This document shows, piece by piece, positions 16,189-24,069 of a stretch of 35,742 nucleotides of DNA. The position numbers were made by a program, and so were the translations under genes. The first letter of the stretch is position 1. Each line of letters opens with the position of its first letter. The notes under the pieces are model-generated. The model made no database searches. It worked only from the letters and a program-made list of their open reading frames with translations, and was not told the DNA's origin. The stretch is from Catalimonadaceae bacterium JC749 (GTDB lineage: Bacteria; Bacteroidota; Bacteroidia; Cytophagales; Cyclobacteriaceae), in assembly GCA_021730635.1 (NCBI GenBank), contig JAJNNC010000024.1:1-35742 (forward strand), given 5' to 3'.

Positions 16189-17232
16189 TCATTTTCTCAC
16201 GGTTCCTTCTGATACACTATACCTTCTGCCAATCTCTACATTTGAAATACCTTGCTTTTTTAATTCCATTACTTCAGAAATACGCTGTTCTTTATCCCCA
16301 TTAGAGAGTTGTTTTAAGTGTTCAAACTCCGTTGAGAAATCAATAAACTCAAACTGTAGGAAGTTGAAAGCTTTGTTTATTTGACATAGATATACGTTAT
16401 CAGCATCATACCTCTTTTCTTTTGCCCTTACTTTAATCTGCTTCAAGTAGCGTAAAGAATTATCTGTATGGCTTTCTCCTATTGCAAAAATGCTATCAGC
16501 TAAAATTGAAAGCATCTTGCTACCCTGCACGTCATTCACATTTAAAGGTCTTGAATTATCTCTTTTCGGAGTATGTGCTAATGCAAGGATAGAAAGATTA
16601 TACCTATTTTTTAATGCCTTCAAATGCTTCATCAATGGCAAAGCATCTTTTGCTTTTTCCGTTTCGTTCTTCAGATAGGTAAGGTTATCAATGATCAGCA
16701 CCTTAGCCCCTGTTTCAACAATACTCTGTTCTAAAGAATGATTTAGGTATTCCTCAAAATTTGAAAATGATTTTGGTTGTTCTGCTTCTGGATTGATTTC
16801 AGCTCTTTTGAAATTGTCATCAAAGTCATAATGCTCAGCATATTCTATTGAATACCTGTTCTCAAATTGCTTATCGGAAAGTTCAAAATCAAAATACAGA
16901 ATAGGTTGTTTAGGGGCTTCCAGTTTAAAGCCCCTTATTTGTTCTCCCCTACTGATACTATTACCAATCTGAACAGCTAGTATTGATTTACCTAAATTAG
17001 TGTCAGCAAACAAAATACATAGCTCTCCCTCAAACCAAAATTCTCCAAATAGCATTTTGGGAATAGGTCTGGTCTTCGCCTGGTCTATCCAACGATTACC
17101 AGTTTTTACTGTAAACAATCCTTTGCTTTCATTGGCTTCGTTGGCCTTTTTAAAAAGCTCCTCGGTTTCAGCCTGAATATCATCAACACCAATACCGTAT
17201 TTCTCAAATTCAAATTCAGGTTCAAGACTCAT
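16189..17232 (-). CDS. RepA-like AAA ATPase/helicase with C-terminal HTH
   Basis: A 347-residue RecA-fold ATPase of the RepA/AAA_25 type. The P-loop is ADTNLGKS with Lys82 and Ser83, a variant of GxxxxGKS with Ala in place of the first Gly. ILYFDFELSD follows at about 111, the Walker B motif is VLIIDNL with Asp182, and LALAHTPKR fits the sensor segment. Hexameric helicases of this type unwind plasmid origins. The last 20 or so residues (ISNVEIGRRYSVSEGTVRK) form a resolvase-type helix-turn-helix, so the protein may also bind DNA. The start overlaps the preceding gene by 11 bases. The 52-bp dyad lies directly downstream and is a candidate binding site. Confidence 0.82.
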   Translation of the reverse strand: MSLEPEFEFEKYGIGVDDIQAETEELFKKANEANESKGLFTVKTGNRWIDQAKTRPIPKMLFGEFWFEGELCILFADTNLGKSILAVQIGNSISRGEQIRGFKLEAPKQPILYFDFELSDKQFENRYSIEYAEHYDFDDNFKRAEINPEAEQPKSFSNFEEYLNHSLEQSIVETGAKVLIIDNLTYLKNETEKAKDALPLMKHLKALKNRYNLSILALAHTPKRDNSRPLNVNDVQGSKMLSILADSIFAIGESHTDNSLRYLKQIKVRAKEKRYDADNVYLCQINKAFNFLQFEFIDFSTEFEHLKQLSNGDKEQRISEVMELKKQGISNVEIGRRYSVSEGTVRK

Positions 17233-17533
17233 TACTGAAAAGGTTTAACTGTGTTGAACCATCTTTAAACTTACTTGGATCAGTAGTCAAGTAGTAAGCC
17301 TTGCAACCTGTTTTTTGACATTTTGCCTTCTTGAGTTGCTGAAGCTTTTTAGCCTTTTCTAAATCCCTTTTATACCTGCAAATATTCTTTTGTGGTACTC
17401 CAGTTGCATTAGAAACCATTGAAGCTGTAGCTACATGTTTTTGTAAATACGAAAATATGGTTTCTAATTGATTTGGTTTTTTGCTACCTTTGCCCTGTCC
17501 TTTATGCTGGGCGTTCAATCGGTTGTTATCCAT
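17222..17533 (-). CDS. Small HTH protein between the excisionase-like and RepA-like genes
   Basis: A 103-residue basic protein. I take ATG at 17531-17533, which overlaps the previous stop by 8 bases; a longer frame upstream reads through the previous gene and is not needed. Residues about 22-60 (LETIFSYLQKHVATASMVSNATGVPQKNICRY) look like a winged helix, with a Cys pair further on (KCQKTGCKAYYL). The gene overlaps the RepA-like start by 11 bases. Genes of this kind commonly precede repA in Bacteroidota integrative elements. It probably regulates or assists replication; this is inferred from position. Confidence 0.72.
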   Translation of the reverse strand: MDNNRLNAQHKGQGKGSKKPNQLETIFSYLQKHVATASMVSNATGVPQKNICRYKRDLEKAKKLQQLKKAKCQKTGCKAYYLTTDPSKFKDGSTQLNLFSNES

Positions 17534-17876
17534 TGTTCGCCCTTTTTTTATGGTTTGACAAGTACTTTTCTGCTTCAGCTTCAATTTCTGCAACTGTTTT
17601 TTTCCGGCCTGATTTGATCCACTCAGTAAGTTGCTGCTTTGAGAAATAAAGCCTTTTTGAACGCTTGCAAACAGGAATTTCCTGCTTTTGAACATATCCA
17701 TAAATGGTGGGAACGGACAAGTTTAGAAATTCTGCTGCTTGTTGAACTGTCAGAAGTTGATCAACTTCAGATTGGGTAAAGGTGCTTTTTTCAATTAAGA
17801 TACTTTCAATACTGCTCAGTTTATCATAAAGCTGTGTGACTGCTTCTGGTAACTGTTCAAATGTTAAATTCTTCAT
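17526..17876 (-). CDS. Excisionase-family (MerR-like) HTH protein
   Basis: A 116-residue protein from ATG at 17874-17876; upstream in-frame codons read through an A+T-rich leader and look non-coding. Residues about 3-30 are helical (LTFEQLPEAVTQLYDKL), and the centre holds LLTVQQAAEFLNLSVPTIYGYVQ and RLYFSKQQLTEWIKSG, the typical AlpA/excisionase-type DNA-binding domain. It is the second such domain in the element, the first being next to int. It is preceded by paired TTACTTTTGTT repeats that may be its promoter or its own operator. It probably regulates the replication genes or excision. Confidence 0.8.
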   Translation of the reverse strand: MKNLTFEQLPEAVTQLYDKLSSIESILIEKSTFTQSEVDQLLTVQQAAEFLNLSVPTIYGYVQKQEIPVCKRSKRLYFSKQQLTEWIKSGRKKTVAEIEAEAEKYLSNHKKRANNG

Positions 17877-17956
17877 TACAATATGCTTTTGGTTAAACAT
17901 ACTGCAATGGTACTGGTATGGTAATGCTTGTTTAGATAAGTAGTAAGTGTAGTAAT

Positions 17957-17987
17957 AACAAAAGTAAGAACTTAAGAACAAAAGTAA
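17957..17987 (-). promoter_or_regulatory. Paired TTACTTTTGTT repeats: promoter or operator of the replication operon
   Basis: On the minus strand TTACTTTTGTT occurs twice, at 17957-17967 and 17977-17987, exactly 20 bases apart. Each copy includes TACTTTTG, a full match to TAnnTTTG. It lies 81 bases before the start of the HTH gene and at the very end of the 730-aa gene, so an internal promoter for the replication genes is likely. Exact duplication at two helical turns also suits a repressor site. Confidence 0.5.
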
Positions 17988-20180
17988 TTACCACTTCCTT
18001 TTTACTTTGTCTCCAAAGTTATTTTTGGTTTGTTGATAGTCCCAATTTGTGAAATTATCGGTTAACAATCTGATGTATTTTTCTTGGCACTGTTGAGTAT
18101 TTTCGTACTCTTTCCAACTCATATCGTAAAATTGGTAAAAGCGTTTGACTAGAAAAAGTTTCTCTCTTGTAGCCATATTAAAAGTCTGTTTTGGCTCTTC
18201 TTCTTTCCCTAAAAATGCTCTTTTGATGAATGAATTGAATTCCTCTTCTGTAAGAAAGGGTTTTCCATTTTTACTTTTTCGTTGTGTAAATACTTCAAAG
18301 TGCTGAATTACCATTTTCAATGGCATTGATTTACAAAAGAGATTTATTGTTTCTGAATCAAAAGGAGTTGTAGCTTCCTGTAATGTATTGGTTTCTATGG
18401 GTTCAGGTTCTTTTTTCCCAAGAATATATTTTCTAACTATTACTAATTTGTTTTTCGCGTCAATATAATTACGTAGTTTTTTTACTAAATCATAGAAATC
18501 ATTAATAGACCTTTTTTGCATCTCAGAACTATAGAAATAGTTATTTATGTTATCCTTTGTCGCTATAAAAACTTCACTATCATAAAAACCATCTATAAAG
18601 TAGCCGTATTCTTTTACCGTATTTTCTTCAATTTCTTTAATCTCTGACACAATTCTATCAAATAGCTTAGACAAGTAATTCTTCCTACTGTTATCATCAA
18701 AAGTATATTGCTGAAATTCTTTGTCAAGAAACGCTTTATAAGTATTTATCTCCTGTTCATCCCATGTATATTTCTTTTCATTGATTAAAACATCAATATA
18801 TTTGGTTCTAGCGCATATTTCTTTGTAACAGTTCATTACATACAGTGGTGGTTCAATTTCTAATTTTTTGAAATTATTCATCACATCTTCTGCAATTGCT
18901 AAATTATCAAATGTGCCACAAAGTCTTAATCTGCTTAATTCTTCAATAAACCAACTAGCATCTGACTCTATCTGCTTTTTCTCAAAAAGATCAAAAATCT
19001 TATTTGCTAAATCATTCATTAATGTTTTATCAAACTTGCAATTTGATCTAAATGCTTTATTATACTTTTCTTTTTCAATATTATACAGGTCAATTATTTG
19101 CAGTATTAAATCTCCTTTTTCCAAATTATTAAAGCAATTACTTATTTGCCCTTGATGTTTTTCTGTCCCATCCTGTTCCTCAGGTTGAGGTGTTTTATTT
19201 AGAAAAGGTGTGATTTCTTCAAAGTATTTTTTTTCATCTTTAAACCACCTCTTTAACATTTTAATGTACTCCTTCTTTTCATCAGTTGGTTTTCCCTTTA
19301 GTAGATGTAATTTAAGCCTTCTGTTCTCATTAATTAATTCTATTTGAATTTGAGCTTCATCTTTGATAAGGCCTTTCTTATAAAGATTTACTCCATTTAC
19401 CTGCTGTAATAAATTTTCTGTCACATTAATCAATTCTTTGATCAAACTATTCTTTGTATGCATTTTGGATCTACTTGTACCTAAATAGGGATTATATTCG
19501 GGCTTCCCTTTTAATATGGGCAAATGCTTTTCATAATACTGCTTAAGTTCTTTAAAATAGCTTAATTCAAATGGAAAAATACTTAGCCAATCTTGATAAG
19601 TATTAATAAGTACATTCAAGTCTGTTTTTTGTGTTTCCTTTGGATTGATGTAGGAGTTTATGTACTCTGTAATTCTTTTGCTCTTTTCAGGTGGTAAGTC
19701 CTTATTGGTTTTTATCAGTTCATTTATTAATCTCAAAAAATAACCCTTTTGAACTGGTTCTCCACAGCCTTCAGGCATTAGCCCAAGACTTTGAACTGTA
19801 TAATCAACATAGTCAGTTACAATTTTATACCAATTTTTATCATCTACATTGTTTATAATATGTTGATTAGTAAAAATAACTTTGTTAGCAACTTGTGAAG
19901 GAATATCACCAAAGAAATTCTTATTAAACCATTTTTCCTTTGCTAAATTGGCATGAGCTTCACAACAGAATGGGAACTTTTCAAATGAACGTTTAACGCT
20001 ATTGAATATAATTTTATAGTTATCATTGCAAGACTGACAATACTTGTAATCGTGCTCTCCCTCAGTCGGTTTAGTCTCAAATGGCAGTTCAAACCTACTG
20101 CCTGACACCTCATAAATATTTGCATTACAAAATTTAATTGCTTTAATAGAGTCGACAAAAAATGCTGTATGTCTAATCAT
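17988..20180 (-). CDS. Large unknown protein of the element backbone
   Basis: A 730-residue, charged, mostly helical protein with no signal peptide or membrane segment. The N-terminal 80 residues carry YCQSC at 47-51 and FCCEAH at 71-76, a plausible zinc-binding knuckle (Cys48, Cys51, Cys72, Cys73 and His76). The rest is rich in Lys, Glu and Asn without a catalytic motif that I can see; the C-terminus ends in a basic KVKRKW. The family is not recognised. It sits 20 bases after the integrase stop and before the regulatory genes, a fixed backbone place. Roles in packaging, interference or replication are all possible and unsupported. Confidence 0.72.
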   Translation of the reverse strand: MIRHTAFFVDSIKAIKFCNANIYEVSGSRFELPFETKPTEGEHDYKYCQSCNDNYKIIFNSVKRSFEKFPFCCEAHANLAKEKWFNKNFFGDIPSQVANKVIFTNQHIINNVDDKNWYKIVTDYVDYTVQSLGLMPEGCGEPVQKGYFLRLINELIKTNKDLPPEKSKRITEYINSYINPKETQKTDLNVLINTYQDWLSIFPFELSYFKELKQYYEKHLPILKGKPEYNPYLGTSRSKMHTKNSLIKELINVTENLLQQVNGVNLYKKGLIKDEAQIQIELINENRRLKLHLLKGKPTDEKKEYIKMLKRWFKDEKKYFEEITPFLNKTPQPEEQDGTEKHQGQISNCFNNLEKGDLILQIIDLYNIEKEKYNKAFRSNCKFDKTLMNDLANKIFDLFEKKQIESDASWFIEELSRLRLCGTFDNLAIAEDVMNNFKKLEIEPPLYVMNCYKEICARTKYIDVLINEKKYTWDEQEINTYKAFLDKEFQQYTFDDNSRKNYLSKLFDRIVSEIKEIEENTVKEYGYFIDGFYDSEVFIATKDNINNYFYSSEMQKRSINDFYDLVKKLRNYIDAKNKLVIVRKYILGKKEPEPIETNTLQEATTPFDSETINLFCKSMPLKMVIQHFEVFTQRKSKNGKPFLTEEEFNSFIKRAFLGKEEEPKQTFNMATREKLFLVKRFYQFYDMSWKEYENTQQCQEKYIRLLTDNFTNWDYQQTKNNFGDKVKRKW

Positions 20181-20200
20181 TTATTTTTAAAGACTAATCT

Positions 20201-21316
20201 TTATAAAATTAATTTAATTCTTTCTGCTGCCTCCTGTTTTTGCTTATCTACTATCTTAGCGTAAACCTGCGTAGTTTTTAGCTCACGATGTCCCAGCATC
20301 TTAGAAACAGTGTAAAGGTCTGTTCCCAAAGATAGCTGTAAGGTGGCAAACGTATGCCGGAAACAATGAAAAGAGATGTCTTTTGATATTCCTGCCTTTA
20401 ATACCCATTGCTTTAAATGGATATTAGTATAAGCTGAATATTTAAGCCCTTCAAAAACTCTGACAGTAGGTTCTTTGCGTTCACCTAATAAGCCGTATGC
20501 CTGTTCGGAGATAGGTAACACTTCGACTCCTTTGGTTTTCTTTTGTCTAAAGTGTAATGAATGATGATTTCCGCTTTGCCTTACTTCACTCCAAACTAAT
20601 TTCTGAATGTCAGAAAACCTCAGCCCTGTTAAAGCTGAAAACAAGGCAGCCTGCTTGAGAATAGGTAAAGAGCATTCTATGTGAGCCAGGCATTGGAGTT
20701 CTTCAATGGTTAAAAACTGCCTTTCTGTTTCAGCCTGTTTGATGGACTGTACTTTTGCATTTAAATCGGTTTGTAAATAACCATCTTTAAAAGCTTGTTT
20801 TAAGGCTGCTTTTAGCTTATTGAAATAAGAAACCGTTGAATTTTGAGATAGAGTTTTTTTGTTACTCCTGCTACTGGGTGCAGTAATAAGATACTCTCTA
20901 AACTCATTACAAAAGTGTTCGTTAAGGTCTGCAAATCGTAAGCTACCTCCTGTAAATTTCTCTAAATAATTCAAAGCTGAATACCAGTTGTCAGAATTAC
21001 TCCCTGTCCGTTTAGCTGCTAAATCTCTGAAATACTGAACAAAATCAGCATTGCGTTTGCCATTTGAAAGAAAGCCATAGTTGCCGTTTTGTACTTCTAT
21101 TTGTCTTTTTGCCCTAATGTTTTCTGCCAGCGTCTTTGTTTCCTTGTTGTGCTGTTTCTCAATAGGTGTTTTAGGTTTATCAAGCACGTACAGTTTTAAA
21201 AATTCTCTTCTGGTTAGCTTTCCTGTTGCTGGGTGTGGGATGGGTGGATAATAGTCCAGATAGAGCGTTTGCCTATTACCTGATATTGGTTTGCACCTTA
21301 GTTTTACTTTAGTCAT
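20201..21316 (-). CDS. Tyrosine site-specific integrase
   Basis: A 371-residue tyrosine recombinase. The N-terminal region is a Bacteroidota-type arm domain, about 90-185 a SAM-like core-binding domain, and about 200-371 the catalytic domain. Catalytic residues are all visible: Arg233 in ALTGLRFSDI, Lys262 in KKTKGVE, His317 and Arg320 in FHCFRHTFA, His343 in LGHRELKTT, and nucleophile Tyr352 in QVYAKI. It would catalyse integration and excision between an attP and the mnmE attB. Its place next to an excisionase-like gene and close to the right attachment repeat supports this. The gene appears intact. Confidence 0.95.
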   Translation of the reverse strand: MTKVKLRCKPISGNRQTLYLDYYPPIPHPATGKLTRREFLKLYVLDKPKTPIEKQHNKETKTLAENIRAKRQIEVQNGNYGFLSNGKRNADFVQYFRDLAAKRTGSNSDNWYSALNYLEKFTGGSLRFADLNEHFCNEFREYLITAPSSRSNKKTLSQNSTVSYFNKLKAALKQAFKDGYLQTDLNAKVQSIKQAETERQFLTIEELQCLAHIECSLPILKQAALFSALTGLRFSDIQKLVWSEVRQSGNHHSLHFRQKKTKGVEVLPISEQAYGLLGERKEPTVRVFEGLKYSAYTNIHLKQWVLKAGISKDISFHCFRHTFATLQLSLGTDLYTVSKMLGHRELKTTQVYAKIVDKQKQEAAERIKLIL

Positions 21317-21336
21317 TGTCCTTTATGCTTATGAGT

Positions 21337-21690
21337 TTATGCAAATAGTTTGTCCACTTCGGATCGCTTGATAAGTGTCTTTTTTAGCTTAATATTTACC
21401 GCTTTTAAGTTACCTGCATTAATCAGGTTGTAAACGGTTTGGCGGGAACAGTTCAATAACTTTGAAGCATCTCGTACAGTAAGAAATTCTTTAGCTTTAA
21501 TTGCTTCAATGGGTTGGCTTTTGACTATAATTGTTTCCTTATTACTATTCTCGACCTTTTCAGCTCGTTTCCTGGCTTTATAAGCCTGCTTAGCGCACCT
21601 ATCACTGCAACATCTGGTAACGGTTGTTCTGGCTTCAAACTCATTACCACAGTGCTGGCAAATTCTGGTAATTCTAATGTTAGAACTCAT
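21337..21690 (-). CDS. Excisionase-like protein with N-terminal zinc finger
   Basis: A 117-residue protein. Residues 10-33 contain ICQHCGNEF and CCSDRCAKQAY, a treble-clef-like zinc finger often found in mobile elements. Residues 66-117 contain FLTVRDASKLLNCSRQTVYN and KAVNIKLKKTLIKRSEVDKLFA, an excisionase-family winged helix that fits an AlpA/Xis-like protein. It starts 20 bases upstream of int. The combination of zinc finger and HTH is common for directionality factors in Bacteroidota. Binding to the AGGTACAA cluster about 80-130 bases upstream of its start is likely but inferred. Confidence 0.82.
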   Translation of the reverse strand: MSSNIRITRICQHCGNEFEARTTVTRCCSDRCAKQAYKARKRAEKVENSNKETIIVKSQPIEAIKAKEFLTVRDASKLLNCSRQTVYNLINAGNLKAVNIKLKKTLIKRSEVDKLFA

Positions 21691-21770
21691 GTTTCAATCT
21701 GATTAATTCTGTATTAACTTGTTATAAAATGTTTAAAAGTGTCAAGTAATTTCGCCTTAAAAAAGGACTG

Positions 21771-21821
21771 AGGTACAAATCAATCCTTTGAGGTACAATA
21801 AAGGTACAAAAAGATACAAAA
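21771..21821 (+). repeat. Cluster of AGGTACAA repeats, candidate integrase/excisionase binding sites
   Basis: AGGTACAAAT at 21771-21780, AGGTACAATA at 21791-21800, AGGTACAAAA at 21802-21811 and AGATACAAAA at 21812-21821, all in the same orientation and about 10-20 bases apart. The last resembles the attachment core CGATACAAAA. Another copy is inside the opposite end (11059). This is the pattern expected for arm-type or directionality-factor sites. Confidence 0.6.
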
Positions 21822-21829
21822 CAAACCTA
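21822..21829 (-). promoter_or_regulatory. Candidate -7 box for the xis-int operon
   Basis: TAGGTTTG on the minus strand fully matches TAnnTTTG. It lies 131 bases upstream of the xis-like ATG and abuts the AGGTACAA cluster, so a protein bound there could control transcription. A TTTG at 21843-21846 is closer than usual for a -33 element. Confidence 0.4.
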
Positions 21830-21862
21830 TAACAACACAAAACAAATATTAACATTAAGTCA

Positions 21863-21894
21863 CAAAAAAAGCCCTAAACGATTAAATTTAGAGC
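21863..21894 (-). terminator. Intrinsic terminator behind mnmE, carried by the element
   Basis: On the minus strand GCTCTAAA pairs with TTTAGGGC across a 8-base loop (stem arms 21871-21878 and 21887-21894; one G-U pair), followed by TTTTTTTGTG (21861-21870). The wobble pair works only on the minus strand, which sets the direction. It is 37 bases after the mnmE stop and inside the element. Confidence 0.78.
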
Positions 21895-21930
21895 TTTTAT
21901 TAATAGTTATTATTTCTTTATTTTGTTCAG

Positions 21931-21948
21931 TTACTTTCCGATACAAAA
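21931..21948 (+). repeat. Right attachment repeat (attR), overlapping the mnmE 3' end
   Basis: TTACTTTCCGATACAAAA is the reverse complement of the last codons of mnmE and includes its stop. It matches 10981-10998 in 16 of 18 bases. The two differing bases are at third codon positions of Gly and Lys, so the protein is the same from either copy. The identical 11-base core (21938-21948) is the likely crossover region. Confidence 0.87.
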
Positions 21949-23301
21949 CTTGGAGAAGATGTTTCCTAACAGATCCTCTGTCGTGATCTCACCTGTGATC
22001 TCTCCCAGATAATGCAGGGCATGTCGGATGTCCTGGGCCAGAAAATCCTGGGTAATGCCACTATCCAAACCTTTCAGCACATCCTCCAGGGCTTCCTTTG
22101 TCTTGACCAGGCTATCGTAATGACGCACATTGGTTACAATGGTACCACTGGTGGAAAACTTGTTCAGGTCTACCAACGCCATGATTTTGTCTTTCAAGCC
22201 CTCCAGATTTTCTCTTTTCTCTGCTGAGATATAAACAATATCCGGTATAGACTCTAATGCCTTTAACAGGTCCGGTTGTGCCTGGTCTATTTTGTTGCCG
22301 ACCCTGATAAAAGGAATGCCCAGGTTTTCCAATACATTGATATCTTTCTGGATACTGGTGATGGTTTCCTCCGTGAGGTCAAACAGAAAAATAATGAGAG
22401 AGGCTTGCTTCATCTTGGCATACGTCCGCTCTACCCCTATGGCTTCTACCTTGTCTGTGGTTTCCCGTAAACCGGCAGTGTCTATAAAGCGGAAGCTAAT
22501 GCCGCCTAGAAGAATTTCATCTTCTATAAAATCCCGGGTGGTACCAGGAATATCAGATACAATTGCTTTTTCTTCATTCAGCAAAGCATTCAGCAAGGTA
22601 GACTTGCCCGCATTGGGTTTCCCGGCAATGACGGTGGGCACTCCGTTTTTGATGACATTCCCCAGGGCAAAGCTGTTGATCAGGGCATTCACAACCCGTA
22701 AAATATCCTCTACCAGCCGGCGCAGATCATCCCGACTGGCAAACTCCACGTCTTCTTCCACAAAATCCAGTTCCAGCTCTATCATAGACGCAAAATGTAC
22801 CAACTGTGCCCGCAAGTCTTTGATCTCCTGTGAAAAGCCACCCCGCATCTGGTTCAACGCTGTCTTATGGGATATTTCAGAATCTGAAGCGATCAGGTCG
22901 GCCACGGCCTCTGCCTGAGCCAGATCGAATCGGCCATGCATAAAAGCCCGCTTGGTAAATTCTCCGGCCGTGGCCAGTCGGGCACCGTGTTTTAACAAGA
23001 GTTGTATGATCTGACGAACGATAAAAGGAGAACCATGACAGCTAATCTCTACTACATCTTCTCCTGTGAAAGAGTGAGGTGCTACAAACAGAGAAACGAC
23101 CACCTCGTCGAGTACTTTTTCTCCGTCGCGAATACTGCCATAATGCAGGGTATGGCTAGGCTGCCGGGTCAGATCTTTGCCCTTAAACACCCGGTTACTG
23201 ATAGCAATGGCTTCTTTACCTGATAAACGGATGACGGCAATAGCGCCTGTCCCTTCAGGCGTGGAAAGCGCTACGATGGTATCGTCTATAGCATAATGCA
23301 T
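21931..23301 (-). CDS. mnmE: tRNA modification GTPase MnmE
   Basis: MnmE works with MnmG to install the cmnm5 or nm5 group on wobble uridine-34 of several tRNAs, in the cytoplasm. The 456-residue product shows the N-terminal folate-binding domain ([18 protein letters not shown]), the helical domain and an inserted G domain: P-loop GKPNAGKS, switch region GTTRDF, DTAGLRE and NKID. The C-terminus ends CIGK with Cys453, the conserved catalytic cysteine. The 3' end is the integration site of the element, which restores the last codons. The gene is therefore intact. Transcription would end at the element-borne terminator 37 bases further on. Confidence 0.97.
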   Translation of the reverse strand: MHYAIDDTIVALSTPEGTGAIAVIRLSGKEAIAISNRVFKGKDLTRQPSHTLHYGSIRDGEKVLDEVVVSLFVAPHSFTGEDVVEISCHGSPFIVRQIIQLLLKHGARLATAGEFTKRAFMHGRFDLAQAEAVADLIASDSEISHKTALNQMRGGFSQEIKDLRAQLVHFASMIELELDFVEEDVEFASRDDLRRLVEDILRVVNALINSFALGNVIKNGVPTVIAGKPNAGKSTLLNALLNEEKAIVSDIPGTTRDFIEDEILLGGISFRFIDTAGLRETTDKVEAIGVERTYAKMKQASLIIFLFDLTEETITSIQKDINVLENLGIPFIRVGNKIDQAQPDLLKALESIPDIVYISAEKRENLEGLKDKIMALVDLNKFSTSGTIVTNVRHYDSLVKTKEALEDVLKGLDSGITQDFLAQDIRHALHYLGEITGEITTEDLLGNIFSKFCIGK

Positions 23302-23369
23302 AAAAAAATTGTCATTAATCCATCTGCAAAGTTAATGGATCAATGACAACCCAAAAGAAAAGTATCTGT

Positions 23370-23849
23370 TTACTTACCGGCTTCTGTTTCTGCTTCGTTG
23401 AACATTTCCAGAATTTTTCTGAATTCATCGGCCTGACGATAACCGCTCAGCGGCTGGAAACGGGAGAATGATTCATCAAAGAAGACCACCGTAGGATAGC
23501 CTGAAACCCGTAAAGCACGAGCCAGCTCCGGATGCGTGAATTCTTTGCCTTTAAAATTAATTTTTCCTGGATTCTCGGCATTCAGCTTCACGGCATAAAA
23601 ATTTTCATTGACATAGGCCACTACCTTTTCGTCGGCAAAGGTGGTTTTGTCCATTTTTTTACACCATCCGCACCAGTCGGTATAAACATCCATAATGACT
23701 TTGCGCGGTTCTTTCTCCATTAATTGCTGGGCTTCTTCCAGGGTAAGCCAATTGATCGTATTTTCAGGCTTCTCCTCTTCCTGCATGATAAAGGAAGATA
23801 ACCCTCCCAGGGCGATCAGCATGCATAAACTATATAAATATCTTTTCAT
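23370..23849 (-). CDS. Exported thioredoxin-like protein
   Basis: About 159 residues from ATG at 23847-23849; ATG at 23856-23858 is nearly as good, and a longer frame opens at 23924 but only adds a lysine-rich leader. MKRYLYSLCMLIALGGLSSF is a signal peptide, so the protein acts in the periplasm. The active site is WCGWCKKM, with the usual downstream DEKVVAYVNENF and the cis-proline segment SGYPTVVFFD. This is the thioredoxin_7/DUF255-like subgroup, which reduces or isomerises disulfides of exported proteins. Neighbours do not reveal a partner. Confidence 0.85.
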   Translation of the reverse strand: MKRYLYSLCMLIALGGLSSFIMQEEEKPENTINWLTLEEAQQLMEKEPRKVIMDVYTDWCGWCKKMDKTTFADEKVVAYVNENFYAVKLNAENPGKINFKGKEFTHPELARALRVSGYPTVVFFDESFSRFQPLSGYRQADEFRKILEMFNEAETEAGK

Positions 23850-24069
23850 CGTGTGCATATTATTGGTTTCCTCTTCAACATTGTCGAAAATAAAAAGATT
23901 CTTTTTAACAAAAAACAAAGACAATGCCCAATGTTATTTTCCTGACAAAAACGATGAAATCAGGATAGTCGTAGGTGCCTTTTTCTAATCTTTCATGGGT
24001 TTTGCCCTTGGGTACAACGTATCTGCCAGAGAGGTCTAACCTTCCAAACGTGCCTTCTTTTGGCTATGC

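Larger units (their letters stand above)
10981..21948. mobile_element. Integrated element of about 11 kb in the 3' end of mnmE (satellite-like island)
   Basis: The element is bounded by an imperfect 18-bp direct repeat, encodes a tyrosine integrase next to an excisionase-like protein at the mnmE end, and is visibly richer in A+T than the genes on either side. Its backbone genes are all on the minus strand: xis-like, int, a 730-aa unknown, two HTH proteins, a RepA-like ATPase, a DUF6371 primase-like protein and two unknowns. A three-gene plus-strand operon with a PD-(D/E)XK protein fills the distal end. There is no relaxase, type IV secretion, capsid, portal or terminase gene. It may be a phage satellite or a plasmid-like integrative element; the class is inferred. 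Confidence 0.85.

Noticed and set aside
17533-17701. N-terminal extension of the small HTH gene to 17701
   Set aside because: The extension is antiparallel in sense to nothing but overlaps the whole C-terminal half of the excisionase-like gene in another frame; the internal ATG at 17531-17533 gives a normal 8-base overlap.
10981-21948. Integrative conjugative element or prophage
   Set aside because: No relaxase, type IV secretion, coupling ATPase, capsid, portal or terminase protein is recognisable in any of the twelve genes.
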